A stretch of 64,000 nucleotides of DNA. It comes from Paraburkholderia ferrariae NBRC 106233. GTDB taxonomy: Bacteria > Pseudomonadota > Gammaproteobacteria > Burkholderiales > Burkholderiaceae. Shown here in pieces: positions 57,957 to 64,000 of the stretch (positions are counted from its first letter, which is position 1; every line of letters starts with the position of its first letter). The notes beneath the pieces were generated by a model. That model ran no database searches and had not been told where the DNA came from. It saw nothing but the letters and a program-made list of their open reading frames with translations. Where the stretch lies: assembly GCF_000685035.1 (NCBI RefSeq), contig NZ_BAYB01000011.1, positions 186,001 to 250,000 on the forward strand, in the 5' to 3' direction. A program made the translations under genes and the position numbers.

Positions 57957-59204
57957 TCACGAAATGATGCTCTCGTCCGGCAAACGTCGGGCGATTTCGG
58001 CGATCAGCGTCTGCGCGAGCGCCTGTTTGGCCGCGCGCGGCAGCTTCGTGCTGCCCGACGGCTCGAAGAGTACGACTTCGTTGTCGTCGAGCCCGAAGGT
58101 CAGCGGACCGAGATTGCCGATCAGGAGCGGCACGTTCTTGCGCCGGCGCTTTTCTTCGCCGTGCACGTCGAGGTCGCCGCTTTCGGCCGCGAAGCCCACG
58201 CACCAGGGCGGATGCGGCAGGGCCGCCACCGAGGCGAGGATGTCGGGGTTTTCGACGAAATTGAAGCTCGGCATGCGCTGCCCGGCCGTCTTCTTGATCT
58301 TCTGTGCCGCGACGTGATCCACGCGCCAGTCGGCCACCGCCGCCACGCCGATGAACACGTCGTAGTCGGGCACGGCGCGCATCACCGCGTCGTACATCTG
58401 CTGGGCCGTTTGCACGTCCTCGCGATAGACGCCCCACGGCGTTTCCAGCGCGACCGGGCCCGCCACCAGGTGCACCTCGGCGCCGGCCTGCTGCGCGGCG
58501 CGTGCGAGCGCGAAACCCATCTTGCCGCTGGAGCGGTTGGTGATGCCGCGCACGGGGTCGAGCGGCTCGAAAGTCGGGCCGGCCGTGATCAGCACGCGGC
58601 GGTGCGCGAGCACCTTCGGCGCGAAGAACGAAACGATGGCTTCATACACCGCTTCCGGCTCCAGCATGCGGCCGTCGCCGATCTCGCCGCACGCCTGCGA
58701 GCCCGAATCCGGGCCGAGCGTGATCACGCCGTCGGCGCGCAGTTGCGCGACGTTGCGCTGGGTGGCCGGGTTGCCCCACATCTGCCGGTTCATCGCGGGC
58801 ACGACGAGCAACGGGCAGTCGCGCGCGACGCAGAGCGTGGAGAGCAGGTCGTCGGCAAAGCCGTGCGCGAGCCTGGCCAGGAAGTCGGTGGAGGCGGGCG
58901 CGATCACGATGGCGTCCGCTTCGCGCGAGAGGTCGATGTGCGCCATGCTGTTCGGCACGCGCGCGTCCCACTGGCTCGTATAGACCGGGCGCCCCGAGAG
59001 CGCCTGCATGGTGACGGGGGTGATGAACTGCGTGGCGGCTTCGGTCATCACGACCTGCACCGTCGCGCCGGCTTTGGTCAGAAGGCGCGTGAGCTCGGCG
59101 ATCTTGTAGCAGGCGATGCCGCCCGTCATGCCGATCACCAGGTGCTTGCCGGCCAGTTCTCCGGGGTTCGCTGCGGACGTGTTCAAATCGGGTCTCCGGT
59201 CCAT
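57957..59204 (-). CDS. coaBC: Bifunctional phosphopantothenoylcysteine decarboxylase/synthetase
   Basis: CoaBC carries two successive steps of coenzyme A synthesis: CTP-dependent coupling of cysteine to 4'-phosphopantothenate, then FMN-dependent decarboxylation. The 415 residues have the CoaC part first (HLVIGMTGGIACYKIAEL, catalytic His in NSMAHIDLS, PAMNRQMWGNPATQRN) and the CoaB part after about residue 200 (VLITAGPTFEPLDPVRGITN, DVFIGVAAVADWR, KIKK). Start ATG 59204 (MDRRPDLNTSAANPG) is reasonable; the first conserved residue is about 20 further. Located between lspA (62 bases before) and the LLM gene. Confidence 0.95.
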   Translation of the reverse strand: MDRRPDLNTSAANPGELAGKHLVIGMTGGIACYKIAELTRLLTKAGATVQVVMTEAATQFITPVTMQALSGRPVYTSQWDARVPNSMAHIDLSREADAIVIAPASTDFLARLAHGFADDLLSTLCVARDCPLLVVPAMNRQMWGNPATQRNVAQLRADGVITLGPDSGSQACGEIGDGRMLEPEAVYEAIVSFFAPKVLAHRRVLITAGPTFEPLDPVRGITNRSSGKMGFALARAAQQAGAEVHLVAGPVALETPWGVYREDVQTAQQMYDAVMRAVPDYDVFIGVAAVADWRVDHVAAQKIKKTAGQRMPSFNFVENPDILASVAALPHPPWCVGFAAESGDLDVHGEEKRRRKNVPLLIGNLGPLTFGLDDNEVVLFEPSGSTKLPRAAKQALAQTLIAEIARRLPDESIIS

Positions 59205-59266
59205 GCAAGAGCGTTGCGCTCGGGCGGCGGCGGGCGCGGCCGCCGCCGTCGAACCTCGGCGCGGGT

Positions 59267-59782
59267 TCAGCGCGCCCGGCGCACGCGGCGCAGCTCGTCG
59301 AACACGAGCAGCACGGCGCCGACGCAGATCGCGCTGTCGGCGACGTTGAACGCCGGCCAGTGCCACGTGCCCACGTGGAAGTCGAGGAAGTCGATCACGT
59401 GGCCATACATCAGCCGGTCGAGCACGTTGCCGAGCGCGCCGCCGAGTATCAGCGAAAGCGCGGCGCAAAACAGGCGCTGCGTGCCGTGGCGCTTGAGCAG
59501 ATAGCAGATCACGAGCGCCGCGACCACGCCGAGCGCCGTGAACGCCCAGCGCTGCCAGCCGCCCGCCGCGGCGAGGAAGCTGAACGCGGCGCCCTTGTTG
59601 TACACGAGCACAAGGTTGAAGAACGGCGTGATGACGCGGCCTTCGCCGTAGCTGAACATCTTGGCGATGGCGATCTTCGTGAGCTGGTCGGCGAGGATCA
59701 CGATCACCGCGACGCCCAGCCACGGGGCGAGCGTGCCGCCGCTGCCGCCGGTACGCGATTGTTTCGGCAGGGTTTTGGCCAT
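59267..59782 (-). CDS. lspA: Lipoprotein signal peptidase (signal peptidase II)
   Basis: This inner-membrane aspartic protease removes signal peptides from prolipoproteins. The 171 residues have four hydrophobic helices. The catalytic pair Asp131 and Asp149 is in GHVIDFLDF and [11 protein letters not shown], with GNVLDR upstream, all diagnostic. The N-terminal extension [20 protein letters not shown] is a little longer than in E. coli. Start ATG 59782 shares one base with the ileS stop (TAATG), so translation is coupled to ileS. The ileS-lspA pair is a classic operon in proteobacteria. Confidence 0.95.
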   Translation of the reverse strand: MAKTLPKQSRTGGSGGTLAPWLGVAVIVILADQLTKIAIAKMFSYGEGRVITPFFNLVLVYNKGAAFSFLAAAGGWQRWAFTALGVVAALVICYLLKRHGTQRLFCAALSLILGGALGNVLDRLMYGHVIDFLDFHVGTWHWPAFNVADSAICVGAVLLVFDELRRVRRAR

Positions 59783-62634
59783 TATGCCGCGCTCCGCGTT
59801 TCGCCGTTGCCGAACAGATTCGCCACGCACCGGCCGCACAGGCCCGGATGTTCCGCGTGGGCGCCCACGTCTTCGCGGTAGTGCCAGCAGCGCTCGCACT
59901 TGAGGTACTTCGAGGTGATGACCTCGACCGCTTCATCGGCTTCGCTTTCCACCTTGACGACTTCGGCCGCCGAGGTGATCAGCACGAACTTCAGGTCGTC
60001 GCCGAGCGTCGCCAGTGCGTCGTAGCGTGCGCCGCTCGCGAGAATGCGCACTTCGGCCTGCAGCGACGAGCCGATCTGGTTCGCCACGCGGGCCTCTTCC
60101 AGCGCCTTCGTCACGTTGCTGCGCACTTCGCGCAGGAGCGTCCACTTGCCGATCAGCGCTTCGGCCTGGGCGATGTCCGGGAACGCGTGGAACGTTTCGG
60201 TGAAGATCGTTTCGCTGCCCGGCTGGAACACCTTCCACGCTTCTTCCGCCGTGAACGAGAGGAAGGGCGCGAGGATGCGCAGCAGGCTGTGCGTGATGTG
60301 GTGGAGCGCGGTCTGCGCGGCGCGGCGGGCCTTCGAATCGGGCGCGCTCGTGTAGAGGCGGTCCTTCAGCACGTCGAGGTAGAAGCCGCCCAGGTCTTCC
60401 GAGCAGAACGTCTGCAGCTTCGCGACGACCGGATGGAACTCGTAGCGGTCGTAGTGCGAGAGCACGTCGTTTTGCAGCGTGTGCGTGAGCGCCACCGCGT
60501 AGCGGTCGATTTCGAGCCACTCGCCGGCGGGCTGCGCGTGGCGGTCGTAGTCGAAGTCCGAGAGATTCGCGAGCAGGAAGCGCAGCGTGTTGCGGATGCG
60601 GCGATAGCTTTCCGTCACGCGCTTGAGGATTTCCTCCGAGATCGCGAGCTCGCCCGAATAGTCGGTCGAGGCGATCCACAAGCGGATGATTTCCGCGCCC
60701 AGACGGTTCGCCACTTCATGCGGATCGACGCCGTTGCCGAGCGACTTCGACATCTTGCGGCCTTCGCCGTCCACGGTGAAGCCGTGCGTGAGGAGGGCGT
60801 CGTAGGGCGGGCGGCCGTCGAGCATCGAAGCCGTGAGCAGCGACGAGTGGAACCAGCCGCGGTGCTGGTCCGAGCCTTCCAGATACAGGTCGGCCGGGAA
60901 CTGCAGTTCGTCCTTGTGCGAGCCGCGCAGCACGTGCCAGTGCGTCGTGCCCGAGTCGAACCAGACGTCGAGCGTGTCGCGGTTCTTCTCGTACAGGTTG
61001 GCGTCGTCGCCGATCAGCTCGCGCGGATCGAGCGTCTGCCATGCCTCGATGCCGGCTTTCTCCACGCGCTTCGCGACTTCCTCGAGCAGCTCCGGCGTGC
61101 GCGGATGCAGCTCGCCCGTTTCCTTGTGCACGAAGAACGCCATCGGCACGCCCCATTGGCGCTGGCGCGAGAGCGTCCAGTCCGGGCGGTTGGCGATCAT
61201 CGAGTAGAGGCGCTGCTTGCCCCAGGAGGGATAGAACGCGGTCGCCTCGATGCCTTCGAGCGCCGTTTCGCGCAGCGTCTTGCCGCCGTCCTTCGGGGTC
61301 ACGTCCATGCCCGCGAACCACTGCGAGGTGGCGCGGTAGATGATGGGCGTCTTGTGGCGCCAGCAGTGCATGTAGCTGTGCCGGTACTTTTCGCTGCGCA
61401 GGAGCGTGCCGGCGGCGTCGAGCGCTTCGACGATCTTCGGGTTCGCGCTCCAGATCGAGAGGCCGCCGAAGAGCGGCAGCGATTCGATGTAGCGGCCGTC
61501 GCCCATCACCGGGCTGATGATGTCCGAGTCGGCCATGCCGTGCGCCTTGCAGGAGACGAAGTCTTCCACGCCGTAGGCGGGCGCCGAGTGGACGATGCCG
61601 GTGCCGGTGTCGGTCGTCACGTAGTCGCCGAGGTAGATCGGCGAGGTGCGCTTGTAGCCCGGATGCGCCGCGGCGAGCGGGTGATGAAAGCGCAGGTTCG
61701 CGAGCTTTTCGCCGGGCGCCGTGGCGATCACGCGGCCTTCCAGGCCGAAGTCCTGCATGCAGGCTTCTACGCGCTCTTCAGCAAGGATCAGCAGGCCGCG
61801 CTGCGTATCGACGAGCGCGTACACCACCTCCGGATGCACGTTCAGCGCCTGGTTGGCGGGGATCGTCCAGGGCGTGGTGGTCCAGATCACGATGCCGCCT
61901 TCCTGGCGCGGCAGGGCCGCGAGGCCGAACGCGGCCGCCGTTTCCGCGGGTTGCGCGAACGGGAACAGCACGTCGATGGTCGGGTCGGTCTTGTCCTTGT
62001 ACTCGACTTCCGCTTCGGCGAGCGCCGAACCGCAGTCGAAGCACCAGTTCACGGGCTTGAGGCCGCGGAACACGTAGCCCTTTTCCATGATCTTCGCGAG
62101 CGCGCGGATCTCGCCGGCCTCGTTGGCGAAGTTCATGGTCTTGTACGGGTTGTCCCAGTCGCCCAGCACGCCGAGGCGCCGGAAACCGGCCTTCTGCGTC
62201 TCGATCTGGCCGGCCGCGTACTCGCGCGCCTTCTTCATGACTTCCTGGGCCGGCAGCGACTTGCCGAACTGCTTTTCGATCTGGATCTCGATTGGCATGC
62301 CGTGGCAGTCCCAGCCCGGCACGTAGACCGCGTCGTAGCCCGCGAGATTGCGCGCCTTGACGATCATGTCCTTCAGGATCTTGTTCACCGCGTGGCCGAG
62401 GTGGATGTCGCCGTTCGCATACGGCGGCCCGTCGTGCAGGATGAATTTCTTGCGGCCCTTCGAGGCGGCGCGGATCTTCTCGTAGATCTTGCCGTCCTGC
62501 CATTCCTTGACCCACTGCGGCTCGCGCTTCGGCAGATCGCCGCGCATGGGGAACGGGGTGTCCAGCAGATTGACGGGGTATTTCGATTCGGACTTCTGCC
62601 CGGCCTTGCCGGAGGATGCTTTCTTGTCGCTCAT
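59782..62634 (-). CDS. ileS: Isoleucyl-tRNA synthetase
   Basis: IleRS charges tRNA-Ile. The 950 residues show class I synthetase motifs: [16 protein letters not shown] (70-85, the HIGH motif), the CP1 editing domain, [11 protein letters not shown] (KMSKS), and the C-terminal zinc finger [12 protein letters not shown]...CGRCV. It ends a few residues after the finger. Start ATG 62634 ([20 protein letters not shown]) fits the short Lys/Ser-rich N-terminus of the bacterial type. It follows ribF by 161 bases and is coupled with lspA. Confidence 0.97.
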   Translation of the reverse strand: MSDKKASSGKAGQKSESKYPVNLLDTPFPMRGDLPKREPQWVKEWQDGKIYEKIRAASKGRKKFILHDGPPYANGDIHLGHAVNKILKDMIVKARNLAGYDAVYVPGWDCHGMPIEIQIEKQFGKSLPAQEVMKKAREYAAGQIETQKAGFRRLGVLGDWDNPYKTMNFANEAGEIRALAKIMEKGYVFRGLKPVNWCFDCGSALAEAEVEYKDKTDPTIDVLFPFAQPAETAAAFGLAALPRQEGGIVIWTTTPWTIPANQALNVHPEVVYALVDTQRGLLILAEERVEACMQDFGLEGRVIATAPGEKLANLRFHHPLAAAHPGYKRTSPIYLGDYVTTDTGTGIVHSAPAYGVEDFVSCKAHGMADSDIISPVMGDGRYIESLPLFGGLSIWSANPKIVEALDAAGTLLRSEKYRHSYMHCWRHKTPIIYRATSQWFAGMDVTPKDGGKTLRETALEGIEATAFYPSWGKQRLYSMIANRPDWTLSRQRQWGVPMAFFVHKETGELHPRTPELLEEVAKRVEKAGIEAWQTLDPRELIGDDANLYEKNRDTLDVWFDSGTTHWHVLRGSHKDELQFPADLYLEGSDQHRGWFHSSLLTASMLDGRPPYDALLTHGFTVDGEGRKMSKSLGNGVDPHEVANRLGAEIIRLWIASTDYSGELAISEEILKRVTESYRRIRNTLRFLLANLSDFDYDRHAQPAGEWLEIDRYAVALTHTLQNDVLSHYDRYEFHPVVAKLQTFCSEDLGGFYLDVLKDRLYTSAPDSKARRAAQTALHHITHSLLRILAPFLSFTAEEAWKVFQPGSETIFTETFHAFPDIAQAEALIGKWTLLREVRSNVTKALEEARVANQIGSSLQAEVRILASGARYDALATLGDDLKFVLITSAAEVVKVESEADEAVEVITSKYLKCERCWHYREDVGAHAEHPGLCGRCVANLFGNGETRSAA

Positions 62635-62795
62635 GGTGAGATCACGGTGAATTCGGGGGGATGCACGGCGTCGGACAGAGCGGCGTAGCCGCGCAACCGT
62701 CGCCTCGCGCGCTGCCTGCCTGGGACGACGTTGCGGGCGGCGCAGGGGGCGGGCGGTCCGTACGCACGCGCGATGGCGCGCATACGGGCCGCGGG

Positions 62796-63791
62796 TCACC
62801 TAATTCGGTCGGTGGCCGAGGTGGCGAATCCGGTGGAACGGGAGCCGGACGCATCGGCGCCGGCGGCGGCAAACCAGGCGCGCGCGTTGACCACGTCGCG
62901 CGCGATGGCGGCGCCGAGCGTTTCGAGGTCCACGAACTTCTCTTCGTCGCGCAGCTTCTTCAGGAACTCGACGCGCACGAGCTTGCCGTACGCGCTGCCA
63001 TGCCAGTCGAGCAGATGCACTTCGAGCAGCACGCGGCCCGAATCGTCCACGGTCGGGCGCACGCCGAGGCTGGCCACGCCGGGCAGCGGATGATCGGCGA
63101 GGCCATGCACCTGCACGACGAAAATGCCGTTGAGCGCCGGGCGCTTGTGGCCGATCGGCAGGTTCAGCGTGGGAAAGCCGAGGTCGCGGCCGAGCTTCTG
63201 GCCGTGCACCACGTGGCCGCTGATCGCGTAGCCGCGGCCCAGTGCGGCGCGCGCCGCGTCGAGGTCGCCGGCCTGCAGCTGGGTGCGCACGGCCGAGCTG
63301 GAGATGCGCGCGCCCGACGGGTCGGCCACGGTCGCCATCTGCTCGACTTCGAAGCCGTATTGCTCGCCGGCCGCCCTGAGCGAAGCGAAATCGCCCGCGC
63401 GCTTCGCGCCATAGCGGAAGTCGTCGCCGATCATCATCCAGCGCGCGTGCAGGCCGCCCACGATGATGCGCTCGACGAACGCATCCGGCGACTGGCTCGC
63501 GAAGGTGTGGTTGAAGTGCTCGACGACCACGCGGTCCACGCCGTTATCGCGCAGGGCTTCCAGCTTGTCGCGCAGCATCGCGATGCGCGGCGGCGCGCCC
63601 GCCGGGTTGAAGAACTCGCGCGGGTGCGGCTCGAAGGTCATCACGCAGACGGGCAGGCCGCGCGCGTCCGCTGCTTCGCGCACGCGCGCGAGCAACGCCT
63701 GATGCCCGCGGTGGACACCGTCGAAGTTGCCGATGGTGAGCGCGCAGGGCGCCCGGCTCTCGGCATTGGGAAGACCGCGGAAGACTCTCAC
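62796..63791 (-). CDS. ribF: Bifunctional riboflavin kinase/FAD synthetase
   Basis: RibF phosphorylates riboflavin to FMN and adenylylates it to FAD. The 331 residues have the nucleotidyltransferase domain first ([16 protein letters not shown], then the [11 protein letters not shown] and ARISSSAVR motifs) and the kinase domain next ([27 protein letters not shown]). Start is GTG 63791 ([17 protein letters not shown]), matching relatives; I see no good ribosome binding site. It is the first gene of the minus-strand run, divergent from purN. Confidence 0.95.
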   Translation of the reverse strand: MRVFRGLPNAESRAPCALTIGNFDGVHRGHQALLARVREAADARGLPVCVMTFEPHPREFFNPAGAPPRIAMLRDKLEALRDNGVDRVVVEHFNHTFASQSPDAFVERIIVGGLHARWMMIGDDFRYGAKRAGDFASLRAAGEQYGFEVEQMATVADPSGARISSSAVRTQLQAGDLDAARAALGRGYAISGHVVHGQKLGRDLGFPTLNLPIGHKRPALNGIFVVQVHGLADHPLPGVASLGVRPTVDDSGRVLLEVHLLDWHGSAYGKLVRVEFLKKLRDEEKFVDLETLGAAIARDVVNARAWFAAAGADASGSRSTGFATSATDRIR

Positions 63792-63962
63792 GATAGCGGT
63801 TCGGACCGGTTAGGGGGCTAATGTGACGTAGTGTGGCCTCGGATGGCCGGATTTCGCCTGGCGTGACGCCAGCCGCCGCGCCCGCAGGCCGCGACGAAAC
63901 AGAAGATTATAAACGCTCGGGCGGGGGACCGCCGCCGTCCGGGCGTGGTGCCTTGCCCTCGA

Positions 63963-63971
63963 TGATAAAAT
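63963..63971 (+). promoter_or_regulatory. purN: Extended -10 promoter directly upstream of purN
   Basis: TGA-TAAAAT (63963-63971) is a TGn-extended -10 box. It ends 6 bases before the purN ATG, and no Shine-Dalgarno sequence is present, so the mRNA could start at the ATG. Confidence 0.5.
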
Positions 63972-63977
63972 CCGCGG

Positions 63978-64000
63978 ATGAAAAATCTCGTTATCCTGAT
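63978..64000 (+). CDS. purN: Phosphoribosylglycinamide formyltransferase, first codons only (3' end outside window)
   Basis: Only seven codons and two bases are visible, reading MKNLVIL. This N-terminus, with the position divergent from ribF, is what I expect for PurN, the folate-dependent GAR transformylase of purine synthesis. The call depends on remembered Burkholderia gene order and a very short match, so it should be confirmed in the adjoining sequence. A -10 box nearly abuts the start. Confidence 0.6.

Noticed and set aside
59848..62688. Open frame of 946 codons on the plus strand, antisense to ileS
   Set aside because: Its Arg/Val/Leu/Ala-rich composition is that of the complement of a high-GC gene, and ileS on the other strand is complete with all motifs.

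Overview
The window reads as chromosomal DNA of a high-GC betaproteobacterium of the Burkholderiaceae, most likely Paraburkholderia, Caballeronia or Burkholderia. The evidence is the overall G+C richness, the protein families, and remembered Burkholderia-type gene orders: icd near cspA-clpS-clpA; ribF-ileS-lspA-coaBC-dut facing purN; lpxK-Trm112-kdsB-adk next to xseA and sodB; argF-argG beside rpsT and murJ. Species cannot be fixed from this sequence alone. I saw no rRNA, tRNA, CRISPR array, insertion sequence or prophage.

Layout. 1-3241: the end of nrdR, then a tightly overlapping minor-pilin operon (FimT, PilV, PilW, PilX, PilE-like) without pilY1. 3262-4630: an inner-membrane stress trio (DUF883/YqjD, YqjE-like holin-fold protein, DUF3318-like). 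5023-7890: 1-Cys peroxiredoxin, glutaryl-CoA dehydrogenase and a divergent IclR regulator. 8010-11723: argG, argF, DUF3579 and rpsT. 12194-18698: murJ, a SirB1 protein, a 3-hydroxyacyl-CoA dehydrogenase, adk, kdsB, a Trm112-like protein and lpxK. 19264-23669: xseA, sodB, an isochorismatase-fold hydrolase with a TetR regulator, and a second ClpP.

23946-36000 is accessory: a SigJ/ECF41-like sigma factor, an apparently dead EAL protein, a DHA2 drug exporter, a MocR regulator facing a DUF2917 protein, an HTH-citrate synthase fusion facing a CaiB/BaiF CoA-transferase, a GntR regulator, an aldo/keto reductase, and a secreted glycine-rich protein built on about 30 tandem 9-bp units. 36481-42182 is a peptide/nickel-type ABC importer operon. 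It is followed by a His-rich cupin, a stand-alone EF-G, a DUF192 protein and a small Ala/Lys-rich exported peptide.

46909-56260: rluE, icd, an AT-rich toxin/immunity pair (RNase A-like toxin plus CdiI-like immunity protein), a copper module (small Cys/His protein plus Tat multicopper oxidase), cspA and clpS-clpA. 56419-63791 is a minus-strand housekeeping run, ribF-ileS-lspA-coaBC-LLM oxidoreductase-dut. purN begins at the right edge.

Most interesting: (1) the toxin/immunity pair, whose G+C falls from about 65 % in the toxin N-terminus to 46 % and then 41 %, and whose toxin keeps the four residues I remember as the CdiA-CT RNase A-like active site; (2) an HTH-citrate synthase fusion with two phased AATCAA/TTGATT dyads in the divergent promoter; (3) an EAL protein that has lost most of its catalytic residues; (4) a MocR operator-like element; (5) clpS, murJ and purN with a -10 box almost touching the start codon and no Shine-Dalgarno sequence, suggesting leaderless mRNAs.
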